A stretch of 64,000 bases of DNA from Amycolatopsis sp. DSM 110486 (GTDB lineage: Bacteria; Actinomycetota; Actinomycetes; Mycobacteriales; Pseudonocardiaceae): positions 8,859,001-8,923,000 of the forward strand of contig NZ_CP080519.1 in NCBI RefSeq assembly GCF_019468465.1, written 5' to 3'. Shown here piece after piece: positions 50,795 through 59,494 of this stretch (the stretch's first letter is position 1; each line of letters begins with the position of its first letter). The translations under genes and the position numbers were made by a program. The notes below the pieces were generated by a model. It had not been told where the DNA came from, did no database searches, and saw only the letters and a list, made by a program, of their open reading frames with translations.

Positions 50795-51655
50795 TCACGG
50801 CTTGCGCGCGATGCCGCCGACGATGAGGCGCTGGGCCACGTTCATTCCGGACAGCAGGGGACCGGCCGGCCACCAGGCCGCCAGCGGCACGATCTCCGGC
50901 TCGGCGCCCGCGCCCTGCGGCACGAGCTCAAGATCGTGGAACAGCTCGCGGATCTCCGCGCGGGTGCGCATGGTGGCGCCGCCGAGCGCGCCGCTGCGCA
51001 CGGTCTCGATGAGCTGCTCCATGGCCTGCGCGTCGTCGGAGCCGTCGTGCGGGTCGAGGATGTGGGAGATCACCACGAACGAACCCGGCGGCAGCCGGTC
51101 GATGAACTCCTGCGTGACCTCGGCCGGGCGGCCGCGGTCGCCTTTCCAATGGTGCAGCGTCGCGACGAACAGCAGCGCGATCGGCCTGGTCCAGTCCAGG
51201 TGCCCGCGCACCACTTCGTCGTCGAGGATGCTGGCCGGCCGGTAGATGTCGCCCTCGACGTAACGGGTGCGCTCGTTCTCTTCGAGCAGCGCGCGTCCGT
51301 GCGCGGTGACGACCGGGTCGAAGTCGGTGTACACGACCTTCGCCTCGGGGTTGACGCGCTGCACGACCTGGTGCACGTTCTCGGCCGTCGGCAGGCCCGA
51401 GCCGCAGTCGAGGTACTGGTCGATCCCGGCGTTGCGCGCGAGGAAGGTGCACGCGCGGATGAGGAACGCCCGGTTCTCGACGGCGAGGTCGCGCACCTCC
51501 GGCATCTTCTCCGCCAGCTCGCGGGCGACCTTGCGGTCCACCTCGTAGTGCGTGTTGCCGCCCAGCAGGTAGTCGTACACGCGCGCGACGCTCGCCCGGT
51601 TCGGGTCGACGCCCGGTGGGCTGTCGAGCGCCGATCGGTCCGCGGGCTGCGACAT
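50795..51655 (-). CDS. SAM-dependent methyltransferase, DUF574 type
   Basis: 286 aa. The family typical of actinomycetes: PNRASVARVYDYLLGGNTHY near residue 18, DCGSGLPTAENVHQVVQRV as the SAM-binding motif I, VVYTDFDPVV, and FVVISHILDPHDG. GGAGG precedes ATG 51655. The family is large in Streptomyces and relatives; most members have no known substrate. No close partner gene; the next gene upstream is a decayed monooxygenase on the other strand. Confidence 0.88.
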   Translation of the reverse strand: MSQPADRSALDSPPGVDPNRASVARVYDYLLGGNTHYEVDRKVARELAEKMPEVRDLAVENRAFLIRACTFLARNAGIDQYLDCGSGLPTAENVHQVVQRVNPEAKVVYTDFDPVVTAHGRALLEENERTRYVEGDIYRPASILDDEVVRGHLDWTRPIALLFVATLHHWKGDRGRPAEVTQEFIDRLPPGSFVVISHILDPHDGSDDAQAMEQLIETVRSGALGGATMRTRAEIRELFHDLELVPQGAGAEPEIVPLAAWWPAGPLLSGMNVAQRLIVGGIARKP

Positions 51656-51812
51656 CCGGGTGCCTCCTCGGTTTGCGTGGCCGGTACTACACCGAGGGTA
51701 GGGGTTCGCAGGTCACCGCGTAAAACCGGGCGGCGCGGTTCACGCGGCGCGCGGGACCGCCTGCGCGGCCGCCGCGACGCGTTCACGCAGCCAGCAGCGG
51801 CCGGCGTCGTCG

Positions 51813-52687
51813 GTGTGGCGCGGGTTCCAGAACATCGCCTCGGGGGCCGACAAGTTCCGGGACGTCGACCGAGGCCGCGCCGACGCGCTGGCGGAGACGC
51901 CGATGCTGAGCGTGGTGTCCCAGGGCGACGACGGCATCGTCGTGCGCGGCTGGAAGGCGATGGGCACCTCGCTCGCCTTCGTGAACGAGCTGCTGATCGG
52001 CAACCTGTGGCGCCCGGGCCAGACGCCCGAGCAGACCGTGTACGCGCTCGTGCCGGTGAACTCCGAAGGACTCTCGCTCGTCTGCCGGGACTCCAACGCG
52101 ACCCCGGACGCCGATCCGCGAGACCTGCAAGGCCTTCGTGATCGCCGCCGAGGAAACGGGGTTCCTCACCGCCGGTGGGCTGTTCAAGCCGAACAACGTC
52201 TACGTCGACCTCGGCCGCGCCCACTACCTCGAGCACATCCACGACGTGGTCAACCAGCTGATCGAGTTCTGCGGCCGCGGGGTCGTGATGGCGCCGACGA
52301 AGGCCGATTTCGACCACCCGTACCTCGGTCCGAAGGTGGAGGAGGCGCTGCGCGGGCCGGCCATCAGCGCGCGCGACCGCGTGAGCATCTTCCGCCAGAT
52401 CAGCGAGCGCTACCTGACGCAGTGGGGTGCGCGCCACGAGATGTTCGAGAAGTTCAACGGCGCCCCGCTCTACCTCGTGCGGCTGCTGACGATACAGCGC
52501 ACCGAGTACCAGGTGGACGGTCCGCTGACCGAGCTCGCACGGCAGGTCCTCGGCTTCGGCGACACCGCGCAGCTCGCCGCCCGCGCGGCCGAGGCCGAGG
52601 CGACGTCGGCTTACGCGTCGGTGAAGTACCAGCCGGAGTACGCGCGCGAGTCAGGACGTGCGCGAAGGGTATTTCAAGCCGGCCTGA
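51813..52687 (+). pseudogene. Remnant of a 4-hydroxyphenylacetate 3-monooxygenase (HpaB)-family gene
   Basis: Two HpaB-like blocks remain. Block one (51813-52113) has GWKAMGTSLAFVNELLIGNL and VPVNSEGLSLVCRDSNATPD. Block two, in another frame (about 52115-52650), has AAEETGFLTAGGLFKPNNVY, YLEHIHDVVNQLIEFCGRG and ISARDRVSIFRQISERYLTQ. About 100 residues that join them in intact relatives are deleted at 52114, the first ~120 residues are absent, and a second shift near 52650 puts the tail QDVREGYFKPA in a third frame (stop 52685-52687). The intact enzyme would be a flavin-dependent phenol hydroxylase. It cannot work as it stands. Confidence 0.85.
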
Positions 52688-52699
52688 TGCCGGGCGGGG

Positions 52700-53533
52700 T
52701 CACGGCTGGCCGAGCGTGATGGCCGTGACCCCGGCCGCCGCGATGACGAGGCCGGTGATCTGGGGACGGCTCCAGCGTTCGTGCAGCAGGCCGCGCGCGA
52801 GGACGATCGTGATGGCGGGGTAGAGCGACGTGATGACCGCGACCACGGCCAGCTGGCTCGCCCCGGTGGCGGCGACGAACAGCAGGTTGGCCGCGCCACC
52901 GAGGATCCCGGCGGCGGTCGCCGGCCACCACGCGCGCGACCACGACGTCGGCCGCAGCCAGATCGCGGCGATCACCAGCAGGAGCACGCCGACGGACTGG
53001 CCGGCGGCCAGCGGCCAGCTGCCCGCTCCCGTGCCCGCGCGGTCGAGGCCGATGAACAGGACCCCGAACCCGGCGCCGGCGATCACGCCCTCGACGACGC
53101 CGGACCGCTGGCGTTCCGCGTCGTCGCCCTGATGCTGCGACACGAGCGCGATGGCCGGCAGCACCAGCGCGATCCCCACCCACGACAGCCACGCCAGCCG
53201 GTCGCCCGTCGCGAACCCGACCAGCGCGGGCAACGCCGCCGCGAGCACTGCGGAAACAGGCGCGACCACGCTCATCCGGGCTGTGGACAGCCCCCGGTAG
53301 AGCGCGAACGTGCCGACAGCCGTGCCGAGCCCGCTCACCGCGCCCCACGCGAGCTCCTCGGCGTGCGGGGCGCGCGGGCCCATCACCAGCACGGCGACCA
53401 GGGCCGCGAGCAGGCTCCACGGCTGCGCGAGGACCGTGACGGCGTTCGGGTCGCTGCGCCGCCCGCCCACGCCGGCGACGAAATCGGAAGCGCCGTAGCT
53501 GAGCGCGGACAACAACCCCAGAAGGACACCCAC
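52700..53533 (-). CDS. EamA/DMT-superfamily transporter
   Basis: 277 aa, ten membrane spans, two EamA repeats. It starts at GTG 53533 with GVLLGLLSALSYGASDFVAG; the open frame upstream is not membrane-like and is left out. FALYRGLSTARMSVVAPVSA and AGASQLAVVAVITSLYPAIT-like segments are the repeat hallmarks (end ITSLYPAITIVLARGLLHER). Probably an exporter of small metabolites. Ends 12 bp from the monooxygenase remnant. Confidence 0.85.
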   Translation of the reverse strand: MGVLLGLLSALSYGASDFVAGVGGRRSDPNAVTVLAQPWSLLAALVAVLVMGPRAPHAEELAWGAVSGLGTAVGTFALYRGLSTARMSVVAPVSAVLAAALPALVGFATGDRLAWLSWVGIALVLPAIALVSQHQGDDAERQRSGVVEGVIAGAGFGVLFIGLDRAGTGAGSWPLAAGQSVGVLLLVIAAIWLRPTSWSRAWWPATAAGILGGAANLLFVAATGASQLAVVAVITSLYPAITIVLARGLLHERWSRPQITGLVIAAAGVTAITLGQP

Positions 53534-53723
53534 GGGTCCATTCTGCCGAGTTCCTGGCAAGCCGGGTTCGCGGCGTCGGTGAGGGAGCCGGGGGGCCTCG
53601 GCGGAACGGCTTCCAGCCGGGCTGTCCTCGCACACCGGCGACCCGGCGCACGACCTCGCCGTCCGCGAGCCAGGAGCGCCGCGAGCTGCTGCGCCCCAGG
53701 GCGCCTCGCCGGTGGTTCCGGCG

Positions 53724-54533
53724 TCAGTGAGGGAGCTGCTGCTCCGCGCTGCACCACCAGCTCGTGCGCCCGCCGACTTTGCCGCGGGCCATGGGCGCGT
53801 GGTCGCGCGGGCATTGGGCGCCGGGTTTGCGGTAGGGGATCACGGTGAGGGTGTGGACGCCGCCGTGGTCGAGGGCGGCGGTGACGGAGCCGCGGGTGGC
53901 GCGCAGGAGGCGGTCGACGGCCGGGCGGTCGAGCTCGTCGACGCGGTGGGCCGGGTGCACGCGGGCGCGCCAGAGGATCTCGTCGGCGAGGAGGTTGCCG
54001 ATGCCGGCCAGGGCGTGCTGGTCGAGCAGGCGCGCCTTGACGGGCGCGGTGCCCTTGGTGATCGCGGTGCGGAACTCGGCGGGCGTGACCGCGGCGGCGT
54101 CGGGGCCGAGCAGCTCGATGTGCGGGTCGAGGGTGATGCGGCCGAGGCGGCGCGGGTCGACGAGCATCATGAGGCCGCCGTCGTCGAAGGTGAGGGCGAA
54201 GCGCGACCAGCGGTAGTCGCCCTGCACGCGGCGGCCTTCCCAGTAGTCGCCGCCGTCGATCTCGGTGCCGTCGGCGTCGGCGATCACGATCTTGCCGGAC
54301 ATCCCGAGGTGCACGCCGAGCGCGGGACCGTCGTCGGCCGTGTCGCACCACAGCGATTTGCCCCGCCGGTGCGCGGCCACGAGCCGGCGTCCGAGGAGCG
54401 CCTCGCGGATCTCCCCGGGCGCGTGGGGCCGGCACACGTAGGAATCGGTGTCGTCGACGTCGACGATCAACCGGCCGAGCGCGGCCCGGTCGATCACCGA
54501 TCGGGCCGACTCGACCTCGGGCAGTTCGGGCAC
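53724..54533 (-). CDS. Fpg/Nei-family DNA glycosylase
   Basis: 269 aa. Start at GTG 54533, so that the processed N-terminus is PELPEVE with catalytic Pro and Glu; the longer frame would bury it. GGAG is upstream. It has the Lys-containing loop RRGKSLWCDT, LGMSGKI, and the helix-two-turn-helix near DQHALAGIGNLLADEILWRA. The C-terminal finger CPRDHAPMARGKVGG then WWCSAEQ keeps only two of the four zinc Cys, the others being Asp and Glu, so zinc may not bind. It removes oxidised bases from DNA. The exact lesion preference is unknown. Confidence 0.88.
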   Translation of the reverse strand: MPELPEVESARSVIDRAALGRLIVDVDDTDSYVCRPHAPGEIREALLGRRLVAAHRRGKSLWCDTADDGPALGVHLGMSGKIVIADADGTEIDGGDYWEGRRVQGDYRWSRFALTFDDGGLMMLVDPRRLGRITLDPHIELLGPDAAAVTPAEFRTAITKGTAPVKARLLDQHALAGIGNLLADEILWRARVHPAHRVDELDRPAVDRLLRATRGSVTAALDHGGVHTLTVIPYRKPGAQCPRDHAPMARGKVGGRTSWWCSAEQQLPH

Positions 54534-54635
54534 GGCGACTCCGCGGCTCGGGGTGGACACGACGGCGACCATTGTCACCGACGCGATGCGATCCGGGCCG
54601 GTGACCCGCGAGCCCCGCGGATCACCGGCCGTGCG

Positions 54636-54764
54636 TCACTGGCAGGCTTCGCAGTCCGGGTCGTCGATGCGGCACGAGGCGCCGTCGGTGAGCTCGAAGT
54701 CGAAGTCGTCGAGCACGGGCACGGGCAGGGCCTCGGCCGTCTCGGGCGCGGTGGAAGCAGTCAT
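54636..54764 (-). CDS. 42-aa RiPP-precursor-like peptide
   Basis: ATG 54764 has GAGGGAGA at good spacing. The N-terminal part (MTASTAPETAEALPV) is Thr/Ala/Glu-rich and leader-like; an acidic Phe-Asp-Phe-Glu-Leu stretch follows; the C-terminus GASCRIDDPDCEACQ has three Cys (spacing Cx5Cx2C) plus Ser and Thr. That layout resembles FxLD-type lanthipeptide and other RiPP precursors, without exact match to a motif I can name. No modifying enzyme is encoded beside it. It lies between the aldehyde dehydrogenase and glycosylase genes on the same strand. A non-RiPP small metal-binding protein is also possible. Confidence 0.5.
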   Translation of the reverse strand: MTASTAPETAEALPVPVLDDFDFELTDGASCRIDDPDCEACQ

Positions 54765-54849
54765 GTCTCTCCCTCGGGTCGGAACTGGTGTCTCCCTTCT
54801 GTAGCGCCGAAGATCGTCCGGCATTCCGTGACCCGGACCACAACGCGCG

Positions 54850-56295
54850 TCAGAACTGGTAGATCGACTTCGCCTGCTGGTAGCTCGCGAGCCCGTCCGG
54901 CCCGAGCTCGCGCCCGATGCCGCTTTGCTTCACGCCGCCGAAGGGGGCGGCGAGGTCCGGGACGTACCCGTTGATCCCGATGGATCCGGTGCGCACGCGG
55001 GCGGCGAGCGCGAGGCCGCGGTCCACGTCGGCGGTCCAGACGGTGCCGGCGAGGCCGTAGTCGGAGTCGTTGGCCAGCGCCACGGCTTCGTCGTCCGTGT
55101 CGTACGGCGTCACCGTGAGGACGGGGCCGAAGATGTCCTCGCGGGCGACGGGCCAGCGGTTGTCCACGTCGGCGAGGACGGTCGGCTGCAGGAACCAGCC
55201 GTCGTCCAGCCCGCGCGGCCGCGCGCCACCCGTGACCAGGCGGGCGCCGTCTTCGAGGCCGCGGGCGATCGCGTCCTCGACCGTCTGCCGGTGGCGCTGC
55301 GACACCAGCGGGCCGATCTGCGTGGCGGGGTCGAGCGCGTCGCCCACGGTCAGCGAGCCGGCGAACGCGGCCAGGGTGTCCACGACTTCGGTGTAGCGGC
55401 TGCGCGGCGCGAGAACGCGGGTGGAGAGGAAACACGTCTGCCCGTTGTTGACGAGCATCGCGCCGAACAGTGCCTCGCCCACCCGCGCCAGGTCGAGGTC
55501 GGCGTCGTCGAGCACCACGGCCGCCGATCGCCCGCCCAGCTCGAGGATCACCGGGCGGATCAGCGTGCCGCAGATCTCGGAGATCCGCCGCCCGATCGCG
55601 GTGGACCCGGTGAACGCCACCAGGTCCACGCCGGGGTGGCCCACGAGGTAGGAACTGGCGTCTGCTTCGGCGGGCACGACGTTGAGCACACCCGGCGGCA
55701 ACCCGGCCTCGATCGCCGCTTCCGCGACGGCCCGGGTGTCGAGCACGGTCTGCGGCGACGGCTTGAGGATCACCGTGCACCCGGCGGCGAGCGCGGGCGC
55801 GTACTTCTGCGCGGCCAGCGCCTGCGGGAAGTTCCACGGCGCGACCGCGGCGACCACACCGGCGGGTTCGCGCCGGACGTGCGTGGTGCCGCCGAACATC
55901 CCCGGGTTGCTGGTCTGCTCCGGCTGCGTGCGCACGAGTCCCGCGAAGTAGCGCAGCATTGCGGAGGGGAATTGCGCTTCGATCTGCCCGGAGACGGCGA
56001 TGGGCATGCCGTTCTGCTCGCTCACCGTCCGAGCTGTCTCGGCACCGCGCCGGTCGAGGGCCGCGGCGAACCGGTCGAGCGCGTCGGCGCGCTCCGAGAC
56101 CGGCCACGTGGCCCAGCCGGCCGGATCGTCGAACGCGCCGCGCGCGGCGGCCACCGCCCGGTCCACGTCGGTGCGGTTCGCGGACACCGTGGTGCCGAGC
56201 GGTTTTCCGGTGCCGGCCGACCAGACGGAGATCGTCTCCGTACCGGCCGAAGCAGCCCATTCGCCGCCGATGAAAAGGGATTCACTGGTCGTCAT
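54850..56295 (-). CDS. NAD(P)-dependent aldehyde dehydrogenase
   Basis: 481 aa ALDH superfamily. PWNFPQALAAQKYAPALAAG and FTGSTAIGRRI build the cofactor site; Glu of LELGGRSAAVV (about 254) and nucleophile Cys in NNGQTCFLST (about 288) are present. The C-terminus has FGGVKQSGIGRELG. Start ATG 56295 with AGGGAGAG upstream. Divergent from the aromatic meta-pathway operon at 56471, with two CGGTCCA-type repeats in the gap. It may act on the aldehyde product of ring cleavage (as 2-hydroxymuconic-semialdehyde dehydrogenase does). The assignment to that substrate is inference. Confidence 0.88.
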   Translation of the reverse strand: MTTSESLFIGGEWAASAGTETISVWSAGTGKPLGTTVSANRTDVDRAVAAARGAFDDPAGWATWPVSERADALDRFAAALDRRGAETARTVSEQNGMPIAVSGQIEAQFPSAMLRYFAGLVRTQPEQTSNPGMFGGTTHVRREPAGVVAAVAPWNFPQALAAQKYAPALAAGCTVILKPSPQTVLDTRAVAEAAIEAGLPPGVLNVVPAEADASSYLVGHPGVDLVAFTGSTAIGRRISEICGTLIRPVILELGGRSAAVVLDDADLDLARVGEALFGAMLVNNGQTCFLSTRVLAPRSRYTEVVDTLAAFAGSLTVGDALDPATQIGPLVSQRHRQTVEDAIARGLEDGARLVTGGARPRGLDDGWFLQPTVLADVDNRWPVAREDIFGPVLTVTPYDTDDEAVALANDSDYGLAGTVWTADVDRGLALAARVRTGSIGINGYVPDLAAPFGGVKQSGIGRELGPDGLASYQQAKSIYQF

Positions 56296-56366
56296 TGCCC
56301 ACTCTCCCTGGAGAAACGGTTCTCGCCCGCCGAGCCAACCGCGGTGATCGACACCGCTCCACGGAT

Positions 56367-56430
56367 CGGTCCACTGGGCGGGCCCCGAACCTGAGCCGGC
56401 TGCTGGAGAACCGGTCCATTGGCCGAACCG
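56367..56430. promoter_or_regulatory. Two CGGTCCA-type repeats, candidate IclR sites
   Basis: CGGTCCACTGGGCGGGCCC starts at 56367 and CGGTCCATTGGCCGAACCG at 56412, centre spacing 45 bp, in the ALDH/hydratase divergent promoter region. A third, CGGTCCACTCGCCGGTCCG, lies at 63501-63519 in the other divergent region of the same cluster. Confidence 0.5.
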
Positions 56431-56470
56431 TCCGGGTGTTTTCGCGCTCGGCGGCCCGCACGCTGCCTGC

Positions 56471-57286
56471 ATGGCACTCAGTGAAGAGGACGTCCGGCAC
56501 CTCGCCGGCGAGCTGTGGGAGGCGGAGCGCAAGGCCGCTCCGGTCGCCCCCATCACCGGCAGGTTCCCCGGCGCGAACGTCGAAGACGCGTATGGCATCC
56601 AGCTGGAGGGCGTGCGGCTTCGTTGCGAGGCCGGCGATTCCGTGCGCGGGCACAAGGTCGGGCTCACGGCCCGGGTGATGCAAACGCAGTTCGGTGTGGA
56701 CCGGCCCGACTTCGGCCACCTGCTCGCGTCGATGTTCCACCCGGAAGGAGAACCGCTGCCCGTCGGCTCGCTCATCGCCCCGCGAGTGGAGCCCGAGCTG
56801 GCGTTCGTGCTCGACTCCCCGTTGCGGGGCCCCGGCGTGACCGTGGCCGACGTGCTCGCCGCGACCGCGTTCGTGATGCCGGCGCTGGAGATCATCGACT
56901 CGCGCATCCAGGACTGGCGGATCGGCATCGTCGACACCGTGGCGGACAACGCGTCGTCGGCGCGCGTGGTGCTCGGCGGCAAGCGCACCCCGATCGCGGG
57001 GCTCGACCCGCGGCTGATCGGCGTGGTGCTGCGGCGCAACGGCGAGATCGTCGAGACGGGTGCGAGCGGCGCGGTCCTGGGGAACCCGGCGCAGGCCGTC
57101 GCGTGGCTGGCCAACACCGTGGCCGGCGACGGCGTGGTGCTCAAGGCGGGCGACGTGATCATGCCCGGCACCTGCACGCGCGCGGTCGAGCTCAAGCCCG
57201 GTGACACCGTGCGCGCGGACTTCGAGCACCTGGGCCACGTCGGCGTCTCCTTCAGCGCCGCCCGCGCCGCGGAGGTGGCCGCGTGA
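56471..57286 (+). CDS. 2-keto-4-pentenoate hydratase-family protein
   Basis: 271 aa, FAA-hydrolase-like hydratase/decarboxylase family (MhpD/DmpE/DmpH). Typical runs are GHKVGLTARVMQTQFGVDRP, PRVEPELAFVLD with the metal-binding Glu pair, and NASSARVVLGG. DmpE-type enzymes add water to 2-hydroxypenta-2,4-dienoate. It is the first gene of the catabolic operon; its stop overlaps the next GTG (GTGA). Paralogues are at 57283 and 62669. The exact step is assigned by cluster logic. Confidence 0.85.
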   Translation: MALSEEDVRHLAGELWEAERKAAPVAPITGRFPGANVEDAYGIQLEGVRLRCEAGDSVRGHKVGLTARVMQTQFGVDRPDFGHLLASMFHPEGEPLPVGSLIAPRVEPELAFVLDSPLRGPGVTVADVLAATAFVMPALEIIDSRIQDWRIGIVDTVADNASSARVVLGGKRTPIAGLDPRLIGVVLRRNGEIVETGASGAVLGNPAQAVAWLANTVAGDGVVLKAGDVIMPGTCTRAVELKPGDTVRADFEHLGHVGVSFSAARAAEVAA

Positions 57287-58053
57287 CCGGCGTACGGATC
57301 TGGGCGGGCCGGCTCGACGACGCCGCCACCACGCAGGCGACGGTCGCGCCGCTGACCACCGACGGCCTGGCCGACCTCCGCACCGCCTACGAGGTGCAGG
57401 ACACGCTCGTCCGCCTGCGGCTCGACCGCGGCGAACGCCTGGTCGGCGGCAAGCTCGGCCTGACCAGCCGTGCCAAACAGCTCGCGATGGGCGTGGACAA
57501 ACCGCTCTACGGCCTGGTCACCAGCGGCATGAGCCGCGCCTCGGGCTCGCGCCTGTCGCTGAAGGACCTGATCCACCCGCGCGTCGAGCCGGAGATCGCG
57601 TTCGTGCTCGGCGAGGCGCTGGAAGGCCCCGACGTCACGGTCTCCGACGTCCTGGGCGCGACGCGGTACCTCTGCGCCGCGCTCGACGTGATCGACAGCC
57701 GCTACGAGGGGTTCTCCTTCCGCCACCTCGACGCGATCGCGGACAACGCGTCCTCCGCGGCCTTCGCGTTGGGCGACGACCTGGTCGCGCCGCACGGAGA
57801 TCTCGCGTTGACGGGCTGTGTGCTCGAGGTCGACGGGCAGGTCGTCGAGTCGGCGGCCGGCGCCGCGGTGATGGGCCACCCGGCCGCCGCCGTCGCGTTC
57901 ATGGCCAACCAGCTCGCCCTGGCCGGGAAACGTCTCGAGGCCGGCTGGGTCGTGCTCTCGGGCGGGCTCACCGCACCTGTTCCGTTGAGGGCCGGTTCGA
58001 CCGTGACCGCGACGCTCAGCGGGCTCGGCAGCGTCACCCTCGGCGCGGAATAA
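57283..58053 (+). CDS. 2-oxo-3-hexenedioate (4-oxalocrotonate) decarboxylase-like protein
   Basis: 256 aa, same fold as the previous gene, closer by eye to the DmpH/NahK decarboxylase branch: GKLGLTSRAKQLAMGVDKPL, HPRVEPEIAFVLGE, DSRYEGFSFRHLDAIADNAS. GTG 57283 overlaps the hydratase stop. In meta pathways the decarboxylase and hydratase form a complex, which fits their adjacency. It would release CO2 from 2-oxo-3-hexenedioate formed by the tautomerase encoded next. Confidence 0.85.
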   Translation: MTGVRIWAGRLDDAATTQATVAPLTTDGLADLRTAYEVQDTLVRLRLDRGERLVGGKLGLTSRAKQLAMGVDKPLYGLVTSGMSRASGSRLSLKDLIHPRVEPEIAFVLGEALEGPDVTVSDVLGATRYLCAALDVIDSRYEGFSFRHLDAIADNASSAAFALGDDLVAPHGDLALTGCVLEVDGQVVESAAGAAVMGHPAAAVAFMANQLALAGKRLEAGWVVLSGGLTAPVPLRAGSTVTATLSGLGSVTLGAE

Positions 58054-58067
58054 GGGAAAGGGACACC

Positions 58068-58280
58068 ATGCCGTTCATCCAGATCAACCTCGGGGCCGGT
58101 CGCACGCCCGAGCAGAAGGACCAGCTCATCCGCGCCGTGTCCGCGGCGGCGGCCGAGGCGATCTCCGTGCCTGAGGCGTCGGTACGCGTGTGGGTCGTGG
58201 AAGTCCCGGCGACGGAGGTCCTCGTCGGCGGGGTCACGCTCGCCGAGCGGCAGGCCGCGAAACCGGCGGGCCCGGCATGA
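58068..58280 (+). CDS. 4-oxalocrotonate tautomerase-family protein
   Basis: 70 aa, ATG 58068 with AAAGGGAC upstream. The second residue is Pro (MPFIQINLGAGRTPEQKDQL), the catalytic N-terminal proline after Met removal. The Arg in RTPEQ and VRVWVVEVP are family positions. It converts 2-hydroxymuconate to 2-oxo-3-hexenedioate in the oxalocrotonate branch. Its stop overlaps the next ATG (ATGA). Confidence 0.9.
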   Translation: MPFIQINLGAGRTPEQKDQLIRAVSAAAAEAISVPEASVRVWVVEVPATEVLVGGVTLAERQAAKPAGPA

Positions 58281-58990
58281 CGCACTTCGTGCTGGTGCAC
58301 GGCGGCTGGCACGGCGCGTGGTGCTGGGAGGCCGAAGTCTCCGCGTTGGAGGAGCGCGGCCACTCGGCGACGGCCGTGGAACTGCCGTCGGACGACGTGC
58401 GCGCGGGCGCCCGCCAGTACGCCGCCACGATCGCCGCCGCTGTGCGCGGTCCTGGCGACGTCGTGGTGGGTCATTCGCTGGCCGGCCTGGCGATTCCGCT
58501 GGTCCCGCAGCGGACGGCGGTTGCCGCGCTCGTCTTCCTGGCGTCGTTGCTGCCCGAGCCGGGCCGGTCCTGGCGGGACCAGCTGACGCTCGGACGCCCG
58601 ATGGCCGAGTGGTTCTACGACAATGGATTGCCGAAGCAGGAACGCGACGAGCAAGGGCGAACAGTGTGGCCGGCGTCGGTCGCGGCCAAGCTGTTCTTCC
58701 ACGACTGTCCACCTGAGCTGGCCGCCGCGGCCGCGGCCAGGCTCCGGCCCCAGTCGCCGGCCCCGATCACGGAAGTCACGCCCCTGCAGGCGTTTCCCGA
58801 GCTGCCGATGCACTACGTCGGCTGCCGCGCCGATCGGGCCGTCTCCGGGGACTGGGCCGAACGCACCGCGAAGGATCGGCTCGGCACCGAAGTCACCTGG
58901 CTCGACACCTCCCACAGCCCGTTCCTGTCCGCCCCCGGCGAGCTGGCCGACCTGCTCGTCACCCTCGCCTCGAGATCGGAGGTCCGATGA
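58277..58990 (+). CDS. Alpha/beta-hydrolase (esterase/ring-cleavage hydrolase-like)
   Basis: 237 aa. Starts MTHFVLVHGGWHGAWCWEAE (oxyanion HGG and W). Nucleophile Ser in VVGHSLAGLAIPLV (about residue 74); acid Asp probably in the C-terminal third; catalytic His in DTSHSPFLSAPGELAD. This is the family of methylketone-synthase/salicylate-esterase/hydroxynitrile-lyase-like hydrolases, more than classic C-C hydrolases, so it may free an aromatic acid from an ester. Overlaps both neighbours by 4 bp. Confidence 0.85.
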   Translation: MTHFVLVHGGWHGAWCWEAEVSALEERGHSATAVELPSDDVRAGARQYAATIAAAVRGPGDVVVGHSLAGLAIPLVPQRTAVAALVFLASLLPEPGRSWRDQLTLGRPMAEWFYDNGLPKQERDEQGRTVWPASVAAKLFFHDCPPELAAAAAARLRPQSPAPITEVTPLQAFPELPMHYVGCRADRAVSGDWAERTAKDRLGTEVTWLDTSHSPFLSAPGELADLLVTLASRSEVR

Positions 58991-59481
58991 CCGCCGCCGT
59001 CACCACGCCCGACCTGCACCACCGCGTCGAACAGTTCCTCTACCGGGAAGCCGCGCTGCTCGACGAGTGGCGGCTCGACGAGTGGTTCGCGCTGATGCAC
59101 CCGCGGATCGAGTACCGCATTCCGTCGCCGGGTTCCGACCACCTCGACCCGCGCCGCACGCTCCAGGTGATCCACGACGACCACACCCGCCTCGGCGGGC
59201 GCGTGACCCGGTTGAAGAGCAAGCACGCGCACGCCGAAAGCCCGCATTCGCGCACGCGCCGGCTGGTCACCAACGTCCGGGCCGAACCCGTCGGCGACAC
59301 AGTGGTGGCGCACGCCAACTTCCACGTGATGCGCACGCGGCTCGGTCAGCTCGACCACTTCCTCGGCACCTACCGCCACGTGCTGGTCGAAGACGGCGCC
59401 GGGTTCCTCGTCCGCGAACGGGTCGCGACCCTCGACCACGGCATCGTCGAGGCGGGCGGAACCGTGTCGATCATCCTGTGA
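58987..59481 (+). CDS. Aromatic-ring-hydroxylating dioxygenase, beta subunit
   Basis: 164 aa, cystatin-like SnoaL/RHD-beta fold. Typical: HRVEQFLYREAALLDEWRLD, EWFALMHPRIEYRIP, TRLKSKHAHAE-SPHSRTRR region and ending IVEAGGTVSIIL. It is the structural subunit for the Rieske alpha subunit encoded at 60490; an amidohydrolase gene lies between the two. ATG overlaps the hydrolase stop. Confidence 0.88.
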   Translation: MTAAVTTPDLHHRVEQFLYREAALLDEWRLDEWFALMHPRIEYRIPSPGSDHLDPRRTLQVIHDDHTRLGGRVTRLKSKHAHAESPHSRTRRLVTNVRAEPVGDTVVAHANFHVMRTRLGQLDHFLGTYRHVLVEDGAGFLVRERVATLDHGIVEAGGTVSIIL

Positions 59482-59494
59482 CGGGAGCGTGACC

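Noticed and set aside
53534..53723. Short GCGTCNGTGAGGGAGC repeat beside the DMT transporter and glycosylase genes
   Set aside because: Two roughly 16-bp matches 150 bp apart in GC-rich DNA, one inside or at a gene end; not convincing as an element.
56313..56327. GAGAAACGGTTCTC near the ALDH start as a fifth TGAGAAYG operator
   Set aside because: The arms are right, but the centre is 4 bp instead of 6, so it does not fit the 18-bp consensus and lies in an unrelated cluster.
54850..57879. 1009-codon minus-strand ORF as one gene
   Set aside because: Its first ~530 codons are antisense to the hydratase genes. The aldehyde dehydrogenase begins at 56295.
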